A stretch of DNA of 64,000 bases, taken from assembly GCF_031846165.1 (NCBI RefSeq), contig NZ_JAVRIE010000001.1, forward strand, positions 806,001-870,000, written 5' to 3'. The translations under genes were made by a program, and so were the position numbers. The notes beneath the pieces are model-generated. The model did not search any database. It was not told where the DNA came from and saw only the letters and a list, made by a program, of their open reading frames with translations. Numbering within the stretch: the first letter of the stretch is position 1; every line of letters starts with the position of its first letter. Below, piece after piece: positions 9,366 through 18,069 of this stretch. The DNA comes from Glaciecola blandensis (GTDB lineage Bacteria > Pseudomonadota > Gammaproteobacteria > Enterobacterales > Alteromonadaceae).

Positions 9366-10748
9366 GTGTCAAACAAAGTTACTAAAGCACTCTTTCTAAA
9401 AGAAATGAAAGTTCTTCTCACCTTGGCATGGCCACTGCTTATTGCCCAAGTTACCCAAACTCTCATGGGCGTTTCAGACACTATTATGGCCGGCCGTTAT
9501 AGCTACACAGATATGGCTGCAGTTGCCATTGGTTTCAGTATTACGATGCCAATTTTGATGTTTATTCAAGGTATTACACTGGCACTTTCTCCCATTATTT
9601 CTCGTTTACAAGGAAGCAACCAAACCGACAAAGTCGCGAGTGCCTTGCATCAGTCTATTTGCTTATCGCTAATAATCAGTCTTATCTGTGTATGCTTAAT
9701 CCCTCTAGTTGATGATTTTTTTGCTTTAATGGAAATGGAGCAAGCACTCAGAACTATCACCATCGAATATACAATATTCATACTTTTATCAGCCCCTGGT
9801 TTTGCGCTTTATCAAAGCTTGAGGAACTGTTGTGAAGGCCTATCTAGTACCCGACCAACCATGGTTATCATGTTTGCAGGCCTACTGGTAAATATCCCTG
9901 CAAACTATATTCTGATAAACGGTTTATTCGGGCTACCTGAGCTTGGTGGTGTTGGTTGTGGTATCGCAACGATGATCGTCATATATGTCATGGCGTTAAG
10001 CACTCTCATTTATACCTTAAGTGCTCGGAAGCTGAAAGATTACAATTTATTCTCTCAATTTCATCGCCCTCGACTGGCTTTGCAATTGAACCAACTAAAG
10101 ATTGGCTTACCGATCGCGTTCACTATCGTGTTCGAAGTAACCTTATTCGGTGTGGTCGCCCTGTTGCTCGCGCGATTTGGTGCTTCTGTCGTTGCAGCCC
10201 ATCAAATAGCCTTAAATTTTTCATCATTGATGTTTATGCTACCAATGAGCATAGGTATTGCTGTGGCAATTAGAATCGGATACTCAATCGGTAAAGAAGA
10301 TGCGCTTAACGCAAAAATAGCGGTCTATTGTGGGCTATTCTGTTCGATAGTAATTGCACTTTTCACAGCCACAATGACAGTGATATTGAGCACTCAAATA
10401 GCAAGTTTGTATACTGAAAACCAAGAGGTCATTTATCTTGCTTCTAGTCTCTTGTTCTTTGCCGCCCTGTTCCAGTTTAGTGATGGCATTCAAGTAGTCT
10501 CAGCCAATGCCTTAAGAGGCTACAAAGACACCCTTGCTATGTTCCTCATTAGTTTCGTCTCTTATTGGCTAATTGGTTTAACGGTTGGTGTTGTATTAGG
10601 TTTAACAGACTGGATATTCCCCGTCATGAAAGCGCAAGGGTTTTGGATAGGTTTTATTTCGGGATTAAGCTGTGCAGCGGTATTGATGTTTTGGCGAGTG
10701 AAAGTGATACAAAAACGCGTTGCTGCTGATGTATCGGCTTTCGCTTAG
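9366..10748 (+). CDS. MATE family multidrug/Na+ efflux protein (NorM-like)
   Basis: This inner-membrane antiporter exports cationic drugs or metabolites in exchange for Na+ or H+. The 460-residue protein has about 12 hydrophobic segments in two repeated halves. It opens with the MATE signature LAWPLLIAQVTQTLMGVSDT and has the paired motif in the second half (LKIGLPIAFTIVFEVTLFG). The substrate cannot be inferred. The start is uncertain: GTG at 9366 gives the listed form, while an in-frame ATG at 9405 would still keep the first membrane helix. It stands alone, convergent with rluF, and no clear terminator was seen in the 57-base gap between them. Confidence 0.88.
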   Translation: MSNKVTKALFLKEMKVLLTLAWPLLIAQVTQTLMGVSDTIMAGRYSYTDMAAVAIGFSITMPILMFIQGITLALSPIISRLQGSNQTDKVASALHQSICLSLIISLICVCLIPLVDDFFALMEMEQALRTITIEYTIFILLSAPGFALYQSLRNCCEGLSSTRPTMVIMFAGLLVNIPANYILINGLFGLPELGGVGCGIATMIVIYVMALSTLIYTLSARKLKDYNLFSQFHRPRLALQLNQLKIGLPIAFTIVFEVTLFGVVALLLARFGASVVAAHQIALNFSSLMFMLPMSIGIAVAIRIGYSIGKEDALNAKIAVYCGLFCSIVIALFTATMTVILSTQIASLYTENQEVIYLASSLLFFAALFQFSDGIQVVSANALRGYKDTLAMFLISFVSYWLIGLTVGVVLGLTDWIFPVMKAQGFWIGFISGLSCAAVLMFWRVKVIQKRVAADVSAFA

Positions 10749-10805
10749 ACTAAAATGGTGGCAGCTCAAGCTTTTAAAATAAGGGGCTTAGTTGACGTTT
10801 TAGAT

Positions 10806-11543
10806 TTAGTCTGCAGCCTGATACGTTTTACTTGACCCCGCTAATGCCCGATTCATTTCCTGCATCTCTGAATCGCTTAAATGGCGATAAGTGCCTGGCT
10901 TAATGCCAGCTAAATCAATATGCATAATACGTTTGCGAGTTAAACGCGTCACGTCATAACCAAGGTATTCACACATTCTGCGGATTTGCCTATTCAAGCC
11001 TTGAGTGAGAATAATATCAAAACCAAACTTCCCCGCTCTCTTTATTTTACATGGCTTGGTAACCGTATCGAGAATGGGAACACCCTTGGCCATACTGTGT
11101 AAGAAACTATCACTAACAGGTCTGTTAACAATCACGCGGTAGTGCTTTTCATGAGCGTTTTCAGCTCGCAGTATTTTATTCACTATGTCACCATCGCTGG
11201 TCAATAAAATGAGTCCTTCCGATGGCTTATCTAAACGTCCTATTGGAAAGATGCGTTGTTTGTAGCCAATAGCATCGATGATGTTCCCTTTTACCTTTCG
11301 CTCTGTGGTACACGTTATCCCAACGGGTTTGTTGTAAGCAATGTACACTCTATCTGTTTTGTCTTCTGCAACAGGCTTGATCTCTTTGCCATGCACTGTC
11401 ACTTGGTCGCCGTCACCAATTTTTGTACCGAGTTCTGGCACCTTACCATTCACCATGACAACACCCTTATCTATCAGGGCATCGGCCTCTCTGCGCGAGC
11501 AGTAGCCTGAGTCACTGATATATTTATTTAGGCGTTTTAACAT
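10806..11543 (-). CDS. rluF: 23S rRNA pseudouridine synthase, RluF type
   Basis: It isomerises a uridine of 23S rRNA (U2604 in the E. coli RluF family) to pseudouridine. The 245-residue protein has an N-terminal S4 RNA-binding domain (LKRLNKYISDSGYCSRREAD) and the RsuA/RluB/E/F catalytic motif GRLDKPSEGLILLT with Asp105. RQIRRM follows in the C-terminal half. The start is ATG at 11543, preceded by GGAG at a good distance; an 11-residue upstream extension does not fit the family. It lies just downstream of the VWA gene on the same strand and may be co-transcribed with it. RluF is favoured over RsuA or RluE by length and motif context. Confidence 0.87.
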   Translation of the reverse strand: MLKRLNKYISDSGYCSRREADALIDKGVVMVNGKVPELGTKIGDGDQVTVHGKEIKPVAEDKTDRVYIAYNKPVGITCTTERKVKGNIIDAIGYKQRIFPIGRLDKPSEGLILLTSDGDIVNKILRAENAHEKHYRVIVNRPVSDSFLHSMAKGVPILDTVTKPCKIKRAGKFGFDIILTQGLNRQIRRMCEYLGYDVTRLTRKRIMHIDLAGIKPGTYRHLSDSEMQEMNRALAGSSKTYQAAD

Positions 11544-11575
11544 AGCTTCTCCAGAATATGTAACTGCAATAGCCA

Positions 11576-12757
11576 CTAACTCTTTTTCAACAATGCCTTA
11601 ATCGACTCTGTCAAACCGTCTACGGTTAGCGGATACATTTTTTGCTTCATAATATCTAACATAATCTGCAACGACGCATGATAATGCCAGTACTCTTTTG
11701 GTTGTGGATTTAACCAAACAGCATGTTCAAAATGATTGAGTAATCGTTCCATCCAAACTGCGCCGGGCTCTTCATTCCAATGCTCTACGCTACCACCTGG
11801 GTAGGTAATTTCGTAAGGCCCCATTGTAGCATCACCGACAAATATCGCCTTATAATCTGGCCCATATTTATGAATAATTTGATATACATCGATGGTTTGT
11901 TGACCACGACGCTGATTATCTTTCCAAACCCCCTCATATATACAGTTATGAAAATAGAAAAACTCAATGTGTTTAAATTCTGTGTGCACCGCAGAAAACA
12001 ATTCTTCGCATTGCTTGATGTGTGCATCCATCGACCCACCGACGTCGAAAAACAAAAGTAACTTGATAGCATTATGGCGTTCAGGTGCCATTTTTAGATC
12101 CAGATACCCTGCATTTTTTGCAGTAGAACTAATCGTGTCATTTACATCCAACTCTTCACTAGCACCGGTTCTAGCGAACTTTCGCAAGCGCCTTAAGGCA
12201 ACTTTAATGTTGCGAGTCCCAATTTCTACATCGCTTGATAGATTTTTAAACTGCCGTTTATCCCACACTTTCACAGCAGAGAAGTTGCGATTCTTATCCT
12301 GACCAATTCTGACACCTTCGGGGTTATAACCATTTGCACCAAACGGTGAAGTGCCTCCCGTGCCAATCCATTTATTGCCACCCTGATGACGTTTTTCTTG
12401 TTCTTTGAGACGTTCCTGAAGCGTTTCCATGAGTTTGTCTAGGCCACCCATTGCTTCAATTTTCTTTTTTTCTTCGTCACTCAGATACTTTTCCATCTCT
12501 GAGCGCAACCAATCTTCAGGGATCTCCTTATCAAACAAGTTTATCGATTGAACCCCTTTAAAGTAGTCAGCAAAAGCACGGTCAAATTTATCATACTGAT
12601 TTTCATCTTTGACCATCACCGCGCGAGACAAGTAATAAAACTCCTCAGCATCAGCAAAGACCACCTCCTTATCCAAGCAGGCGATAAGATCTAACCATTC
12701 TGTGATGCTGGTTTTTAGCTTGTATTCTCTTAATTTAAAGAAAAAATCGATTAACAT
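11576..12757 (-). CDS. VWA domain protein, CoxE-like partner of MoxR ATPase
   Basis: The 393-residue protein has a helical N-terminal half, a Gly-rich linker (about 126-145) and a C-terminal von Willebrand A-like domain. MoxR/VWA pairs are thought to act as chaperones in the assembly or metal loading of protein complexes; the client here is unknown. The metal-site motif reads DVGGSM (Asp238 to Ser242), so the first Ser of the usual DxSxS is Gly. This may be a subgroup trait rather than inactivation. The start overlaps the MoxR stop codon by one base (TAATG), indicating coupled translation. No signal peptide is present, so it is probably cytoplasmic. The family assignment is good and the function is not known. 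Confidence 0.85.
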   Translation of the reverse strand: MLIDFFFKLREYKLKTSITEWLDLIACLDKEVVFADAEEFYYLSRAVMVKDENQYDKFDRAFADYFKGVQSINLFDKEIPEDWLRSEMEKYLSDEEKKKIEAMGGLDKLMETLQERLKEQEKRHQGGNKWIGTGGTSPFGANGYNPEGVRIGQDKNRNFSAVKVWDKRQFKNLSSDVEIGTRNIKVALRRLRKFARTGASEELDVNDTISSTAKNAGYLDLKMAPERHNAIKLLLFFDVGGSMDAHIKQCEELFSAVHTEFKHIEFFYFHNCIYEGVWKDNQRRGQQTIDVYQIIHKYGPDYKAIFVGDATMGPYEITYPGGSVEHWNEEPGAVWMERLLNHFEHAVWLNPQPKEYWHYHASLQIMLDIMKQKMYPLTVDGLTESIKALLKKS

Positions 12758-13593
12758 TATCTTCTAGCCATAAACATCAATTTTTCGAATAAATGTATAT
12801 CTTGTTCATTTTTAAGCAACGCGCCATATAACGGCGGCAAAGCGTTTTTCGCATCGTTATCCTGCAACACATCCGCGGGAATATCATCGGCTACTAATAG
12901 CTTCAGCCAATCAATCAGCTCAGAGGTTGACGGCTTCTTTTTAATGCCGTTCACGTCACGAATTTGAAAGAACGAACTTAAGGCTTTGTCCAAGAGGTCC
13001 TTTTTAATATTAGGGAAATGAACATCTACAATCTGACGCATTTCTTCAGCTTCAGGAAATTGGATATAGTGGAAAAAGCAGCGTCGTAGAAACGCATCTG
13101 GCAATTCTTTTTCATTGTTCGACGTAATAATGACAATTGGACGCTGCTTGGCAACTACACGCTCTTGCGTTTCGTATACAAAAAATTCCATCTTATCTAA
13201 TTCAAGTAATAGGTCATTTGGAAATTCTATGTCCGCTTTGTCTATTTCATCGATCAATAAAACAGGACGTTTACCCGCGGTGAAGGCTTGCCAAAGCTTG
13301 CCCTTAACGATGTAATTACTGATATCGTGTACACGATCGTCACCTAGTTGAGAGTCTCGAAGACGCGATACTGCATCATACTCATACAAGCCTTGTTGCG
13401 CTTTTGTTGTCGATTTTATATGCCATTGCAGTAAATCGGTATCTAAGGCACTGGCTAACTCCTCTGCTAACATCGTTTTCCCAGTCCCTGGTTCACCTTT
13501 TATTAGTAGAGGTTTCTCCAAAGTGATCGCGGCGTTAACCGCAAGTTGTAGCTCTTTACTAGCAATGTAGTTTTTAGTTCCCGTAAAACCCAT
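12757..13593 (-). CDS. MoxR-family AAA+ ATPase
   Basis: This 278-residue AAA+ ATPase has Walker A GEPGTGKT (residues 33-40), a Walker B segment VLLIDEIDKAD and a sensor-like IITSNNEKELPDAFLRRC stretch. MoxR proteins act with VWA partners, and here the VWA gene follows directly with a one-base overlap. The start is ATG at 13593 with an AGGA upstream. A longer frame starting at 13680 would add 29 mostly hydrophobic residues that are not part of the family, so it was rejected. The operon order is moxR, VWA, then rluF. Confidence 0.9.
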   Translation of the reverse strand: MGFTGTKNYIASKELQLAVNAAITLEKPLLIKGEPGTGKTMLAEELASALDTDLLQWHIKSTTKAQQGLYEYDAVSRLRDSQLGDDRVHDISNYIVKGKLWQAFTAGKRPVLLIDEIDKADIEFPNDLLLELDKMEFFVYETQERVVAKQRPIVIITSNNEKELPDAFLRRCFFHYIQFPEAEEMRQIVDVHFPNIKKDLLDKALSSFFQIRDVNGIKKKPSTSELIDWLKLLVADDIPADVLQDNDAKNALPPLYGALLKNEQDIHLFEKLMFMARR

Positions 13594-13748
13594 GAGGATC
13601 CTCAATTCAAATTGTGTGAAAAATGTAAAAACAAAATATCTTATAGCAAAAAAAAACTTTGTTTTTTCAAAATTGTGCATACTCTTATAACTGTAAAAGT
13701 TTTACGACGAACAGAACAGTAAAGATTAATAATAGCGATGGGTAAATC

Positions 13749-13799
13749 TTGGTGATAGTAGCATGCATAACACCTTGTATGCTTACAGTATCTCACCAA
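13749..13799 (+). promoter_or_regulatory. Long imperfect inverted repeat in the cysK leader
   Basis: TTGGTGA (13749-13755) pairs with TCACCAA (13793-13799). Nested inside, AGCATGCA (13760-13767) pairs with TGTATGCT (13776-13783) around an 8-base loop. Together they form a roughly 50-base structure ending 32 bases before the cysK start codon. No T-run follows, so it is not a terminator. It could be an RNA leader element or a regulator-binding region; the sequence alone does not decide. Confidence 0.5.
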
Positions 13800-13831
13800 C
13801 ATCATCCACTCATGCTGTATAAGGAAAAGAA

Positions 13832-14797
13832 ATGAAAGCATTTGATGATAATTCACTCGCCATTGGTCGTACACCACTGGTTAAATTAAACCGAGTGACC
13901 GGTGGCAATGTCTACGCGAAAATCGAATCAAGAAATCCTAGCTTCAGCGTAAAGTGCCGTATCGGCGCAAACATGATCTGGGATGCAGAGAAAAAAGGTT
14001 TACTAACTGAAGGTAAAGAGCTTATTGAAGCAACCAGTGGTAATACGGGTATTGCTTTGGCATTTGTGGCTGCATCGCGTGGATACAAAATCACTTTGAC
14101 AATGCCAAGCAGCATGAGCTTAGAGCGACGCAAACTACTTAAGGCCCTTGGTGCTAAATTGATACTGACAGAAGCACCCAAAGGCATGAAAGGTGCTGTT
14201 GCCAAAGTGCAAGAGTTAATGGATGCTGAACCAGGACGTTACGTTCCTCTAAATCAATTCGATAATCCAGCTAACCCTGAAATTCATGAGAAAACAACAG
14301 GTCCTGAAATTTGGGATGATACCGAAGGCACAGTTGATGCTTTCGTTGCTGGTGTGGGTACAGGCGGCACGATCACTGGTGTGAGTCGTTATCTCAAAAC
14401 AACAAAGGGCAAGGCGATTACCACTGTCGCAGTTGAACCAACTGACAGCCCGGTAATTACGCAAGCAAAAGCGGGGCAAGAATTAACGCCGGGTCCTCAT
14501 AAGATACAAGGGATTGGCGCAGGATTTATTCCTGGCAACTTAGATATCGATCTGGTAGACGAAGTAGAGCAAGTATCCAATGATGACTGCATGGAAATGG
14601 TACAGAAACTAATGAAAGAAGAAGGTATCTTAGCCGGTATTTCTTCAGGTGCTGCAGTTGTCGCGGCGAAGCGCTTTGCAGAACGTCCAGAAAATAAGGA
14701 CAAAATTGTCGTTGTCCTGTTAGCGAGTGGAACAGAACGTTACTTAAGTAGCCCATTGTTCGCTGGTCAGTTTTCAGAACTAGAAGAAGTACAATAA
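13832..14797 (+). CDS. cysK: Cysteine synthase A (O-acetylserine sulfhydrylase)
   Basis: CysK makes cysteine from O-acetylserine and sulfide in the last step of sulfate assimilation. The 321-residue protein matches the family closely. Lys41, which binds pyridoxal phosphate, lies in NPSFSVKCRIGANMIW. TSGNTGIALAFVAA is the substrate loop, GVGTGGTITGVSRY the phosphate-binding loop, and ILAGISSGAA the C-terminal cofactor contact. CysK is preferred to CysM because of the SFSVKCRIGANM context. The start is ATG at 13832 behind AAGGAAAAG. The gene is divergent from moxR, carries the long leader inverted repeat, and ends at a strong terminator. Confidence 0.95.
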   Translation: MKAFDDNSLAIGRTPLVKLNRVTGGNVYAKIESRNPSFSVKCRIGANMIWDAEKKGLLTEGKELIEATSGNTGIALAFVAASRGYKITLTMPSSMSLERRKLLKALGAKLILTEAPKGMKGAVAKVQELMDAEPGRYVPLNQFDNPANPEIHEKTTGPEIWDDTEGTVDAFVAGVGTGGTITGVSRYLKTTKGKAITTVAVEPTDSPVITQAKAGQELTPGPHKIQGIGAGFIPGNLDIDLVDEVEQVSNDDCMEMVQKLMKEEGILAGISSGAAVVAAKRFAERPENKDKIVVVLLASGTERYLSSPLFAGQFSELEEVQ

Positions 14798-14877
14798 ATC
14801 TGGCACTCACTGCCAAACTTAAATTAACTTCAAATAGTCGAAAAGTATGCTATTGAGTATAAAATATGTTATTTAAT

Positions 14878-14906
14878 AAAGGGGCTCTAAAGCCCCTTTA
14901 TTTTTT
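14878..14906 (+). terminator. Rho-independent terminator after cysK
   Basis: AAAGGGGCT and AGCCCCTTT pair around a CTAA loop and are followed by a T-rich run. It lies about 80 bases after cysK and 43 bases before the next start codon. Confidence 0.92.
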
Positions 14907-14948
14907 GCCGTTATAACTGTGTAATATTCAAAAGAAGATAACGTTTAT

Positions 14949-15404
14949 ATGAAAAGTGTTTTAAGAGTAGTCTTTATATGCATCATCGCCATCTCGATTA
15001 GCGCATGCAGTAAACCAGCAAAAGAAATCAAAGCTGGCCGTTACGGTATGATGAGTGATGAAACGCCGCAATATGCAGCACTCGTTTTCATTATGGCTAT
15101 ATATGAAGAAAAGACCTTAGATGAAGCAGTTAAAATATCTACCGACAAATTTGCGCGTCTACTACGCTCTTACCATACAAATAGCGGTGTTCAGCGCCAC
15201 GTACTTAATCTACGCTTGTCAGAAATGACTGTTGAGCCAGTTTCAGGCGGTTTTCAAGGCATTACGGATTTCAAAAAAGAAGCCACTGTTGATGTGAAGA
15301 TTAGCGGCTCCTACAACAACAAACGTATTATCGAGCTTAAAACTGTCTATATGGTTAGAGAAAGTGGCGATTGGAAGATTTCTGGCGTGGAAGATACGAT
15401 TTAG
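14949..15404 (+). CDS. Small predicted lipoprotein, family not recognised
   Basis: The 151-residue protein starts with a lipoprotein signal: a basic N-terminus, a hydrophobic core and lipobox ISAC with Cys20, so it is probably anchored in an envelope membrane. The remainder is soluble and mixed alpha/beta. It ends in alternating strand-like segments (KRIIELKTVYMVRESGDWKI) that resemble small NTF2-like or cystatin-like domains, but no family can be assigned with confidence. It stands alone between the cysK terminator and the convergent gamma-glutamyltransferase gene. The reading frame, start codon and lipobox support it as a real gene. Confidence 0.75.
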   Translation: MKSVLRVVFICIIAISISACSKPAKEIKAGRYGMMSDETPQYAALVFIMAIYEEKTLDEAVKISTDKFARLLRSYHTNSGVQRHVLNLRLSEMTVEPVSGGFQGITDFKKEATVDVKISGSYNNKRIIELKTVYMVRESGDWKISGVEDTI

Positions 15405-15442
15405 TATCTTCCCCACGGGACCCACTTCCCTAGTAGTTCGCT

Positions 15443-17179
15443 CTACCGCCCTACAGCCACACCTTCGCGGCGAGGATCAGCACCTCCAACTAGCTTTCCA
15501 TCGATTATATGAATACCATGCAGACCACTATTCAGGTCCAAAATACGCACATTGTGACCTTTTTCCTTCAGTGACTCTTCTAGCTCAACTAAATTGGTGC
15601 CCTTCTCCAATGCTGTATAATCGTTACGATTCGTGATCCTCGGCGAGGATATCGCAGTTTGGATATCCATATCGAAATCCACTACGTTGATAATAGTTTG
15701 TGCGACATAGTTAATAATACGACTACCACCAGGTGAACCAATAATGAGTTCGAGCTTTCCATCTTCGTCGAATACCATCGTTGGGGACATCGAACTGCGT
15801 GGACGTTTATTGGGTTCAACTCGATTAAGCGCTTGCCTACCGTCTTTTGATGGTGCAAGAGAAAAATCGGTTAGTTGATTATTTAGTAGAAACCCTTCTA
15901 CCATAATGCCTGAACCGAACATGAACTCTATGCTGGTTGTCATCGATACCGCGTTTCCTTTTTTATCGACAATTGAAAAGTGACTGGTACTTGGTAATTC
16001 TGCCGTATGGTCTTTTCCTATTTGGGCATTCATATAAGGTTTACCCGGTTCAGCTTTAGAAAACGGAAGTTTTAGATCGACACCTTCTGCTCGTTGATTC
16101 AAATACGCGCTGTTAATAAGTGAAACCGCGGGTAAGTTAGTAAAATCTGTGTCTGCGATATATTGATTTCTATCAGCGAAGGCAAGTGCACTAGACTGCG
16201 AGAATAGATGGGCAAATTCAGTACTTTGCGCCCCAAACTTTTCTAATTCATACTTTTCAAGCGCTTTAAGTATCTGATACACCGTAATACCGCCAGAACT
16301 TGGCGGTGCCATGCCACAGATTTTTTTATTGCGATATGTTCCGCAAATCGGCTCACGCTTTTTCGCTTCATAGTTACCCAAATCAGTTGCTGTCATAAAA
16401 CCTGGGTTAATCGTCGCAACTCTAGTTGCTTCGGCAATTTTTTCTGCTAACTCACCTGAATAAAAGTAGTCGACACCATTCCCTGCTATTTGCAGCAAGG
16501 TATTCGCTAATAAGGTGTTCTTTTTATTCTTGCCTGCGGTAATAATATTGCCGTTAGGCTTAAAGTAATTTTGAGTGGTAACAAAGTTGTTCAACCCTGG
16601 GTGAATATCTAAGGATAGAAGCCTTTCAAGGCGAGGCGATACAGTGAATCCTTGACGAGCTGTTGTGATGGCATCATCAAACAATACACGCCACTCTAGC
16701 TCACCAAATTCTTTGTGGGCCATATCCAGTGCTTTTAAAACGCCAGGCACACCAACCGCTTTACCACCAACCACAGCATCTAACCAACGCATAGGTTTGC
16801 CTTCATCTATGAAAATATAGGGGCTAGCTTGCTGAGGTGCCGTTTCTCGACCATCGAATGTATGAAGTTTTTTGTTTTCATTATCCCAATAGAGAATAAA
16901 AGCGCCACCGCCAATACCAGACGATTGTGGCTCAACTAAGGTCAACATAGCTTGCACAGCGATTGCTGCGTCGATCGCATTGCCGCCCTTTTCTAAAATA
17001 TTCTTTCCGGCCCAGGAAGCATACGGATTGGCGGCCACTACCATATATTCTTGACTTTCAAAAGCCGCTTTTTGGGCTTTGCCCGTATCCGCTTCAGGCT
17101 CTCTGTCTTCTCTCACTTGAGCTGAGGCTATAAACGAAATAAAGAAAAAAGATGTTACTAAAATGAGGGGTTTACGCAT
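15443..17179 (-). CDS. ggt: Gamma-glutamyltransferase precursor
   Basis: GGT hydrolyses or transfers the gamma-glutamyl group of glutathione and gamma-glutamyl peptides in the periplasm. The 578-residue precursor has a signal peptide ending near ISFIASAQ. NAIDAAIAVQAML and GIGGGAFILY are typical of the large subunit. Thr398 in the TSHFSIVD motif should be the autocleavage site and catalytic nucleophile that opens the small subunit. IIGSPGGSRI forms the conserved C-terminal part of the active site. It lies 9 bases downstream of the enoyl-CoA hydratase-like gene, so the two may share a transcript. Together with pxpABC further on, it supports use of gamma-glutamyl compounds and pyroglutamate. 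Confidence 0.94.
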   Translation of the reverse strand: MRKPLILVTSFFFISFIASAQVREDREPEADTGKAQKAAFESQEYMVVAANPYASWAGKNILEKGGNAIDAAIAVQAMLTLVEPQSSGIGGGAFILYWDNENKKLHTFDGRETAPQQASPYIFIDEGKPMRWLDAVVGGKAVGVPGVLKALDMAHKEFGELEWRVLFDDAITTARQGFTVSPRLERLLSLDIHPGLNNFVTTQNYFKPNGNIITAGKNKKNTLLANTLLQIAGNGVDYFYSGELAEKIAEATRVATINPGFMTATDLGNYEAKKREPICGTYRNKKICGMAPPSSGGITVYQILKALEKYELEKFGAQSTEFAHLFSQSSALAFADRNQYIADTDFTNLPAVSLINSAYLNQRAEGVDLKLPFSKAEPGKPYMNAQIGKDHTAELPSTSHFSIVDKKGNAVSMTTSIEFMFGSGIMVEGFLLNNQLTDFSLAPSKDGRQALNRVEPNKRPRSSMSPTMVFDEDGKLELIIGSPGGSRIINYVAQTIINVVDFDMDIQTAISSPRITNRNDYTALEKGTNLVELEESLKEKGHNVRILDLNSGLHGIHIIDGKLVGGADPRREGVAVGR

Positions 17180-17188
17180 TAAACAGGC

Positions 17189-17944
17189 CTATTTGTAAAT
17201 GTCAGTATTGATTGGTCGCTTTTCTAAAAACGCGGCGAATGCTTCTTTTGCAGGAGCGCTTACCATCGCTTCAGCGAAGACTTTTAACTCGGTTTCTATG
17301 TGTTGCGTAATCGCCACTTCTTGATTTCTCAATAACGCTTTGGTTTGTTGCATCGCGTGACTTGGCAGAGAAACTAACTTTGAGAGCACGCGTTCGACGT
17401 GAGCATCGATATCATCAGAAGGTACACATTCTGTGATGATACCACATTTGAGTGCTTTTTCAGCGCCAAAAGCCTCCCCTAACATAAGAAGCTCTGCTGC
17501 TGCTAGGTTCCCTGATATGCGTGGCAAGATATAAGAGGACGCATATTCAGGCACCAAACCAAGGTTGATAAATGGCATAGCAAACTTCGCACTTTCATCG
17601 CAATACACAAAATCGCAATGTAATAATAAAGTGGTGCCAATGCCAATTGCCATTCCTTGCACCTGAGCAACAACAGGTACCTGACAACGCAGCAATGCCA
17701 GCATGAAGCGATGAGAAACAGTTACATCCTCTGGTTTTGCATTAGATGCAAAGTCCGAAATATCATTACCCGCGGTAAAGCAATTAGTCGCACCTTTTAT
17801 CAGTACTGCTTTATCATTATTATCTGTAACAGATTCAAGCGCACTTGCCATATCCCGATACATGTCTGGAACGAGCGCATTCTTCTTCTCTGGTCGATGA
17901 ATTTGAATGACGAGTATTCTATTTTGTCTTGATATTTTGATCAT
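17189..17944 (-). CDS. Enoyl-CoA hydratase/isomerase family protein
   Basis: This is a crotonase-fold enzyme acting on acyl-CoA thioesters. The 251-residue length is standard. The oxyanion-hole segments are visible as CFTAGNDISDF near residue 60 and VAQVQGMAIGIGTTLLLHCD near residue 100. GLVPEYASSYILPR carries the likely catalytic Glu in the position used by the isomerase/PaaG-like branch. The exact reaction (hydratase, isomerase or other) cannot be told from sequence alone. It is divergent from the rhombosortase gene and sits just upstream of ggt. Confidence 0.85.
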   Translation of the reverse strand: MIKISRQNRILVIQIHRPEKKNALVPDMYRDMASALESVTDNNDKAVLIKGATNCFTAGNDISDFASNAKPEDVTVSHRFMLALLRCQVPVVAQVQGMAIGIGTTLLLHCDFVYCDESAKFAMPFINLGLVPEYASSYILPRISGNLAAAELLMLGEAFGAEKALKCGIITECVPSDDIDAHVERVLSKLVSLPSHAMQQTKALLRNQEVAITQHIETELKVFAEAMVSAPAKEAFAAFLEKRPINTDIYK

Positions 17945-18069
17945 AAGGCATCCTAAAATCGTGACTGTTTAATTTACCAGAAATAATCCTTATTTTGTTG
18001 TTTTGTAATGATAAGCTATCATTCATCTCATCAATATGTGTTTACAAAATAGACCTATCACCAGTGAAA

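Noticed and set aside
13594..13680. N-terminal extension of the MoxR ATPase by 29 residues
   Set aside because: The extension is hydrophobic and not part of the AAA+ family. ATG at 13593 has its own AGGA site.
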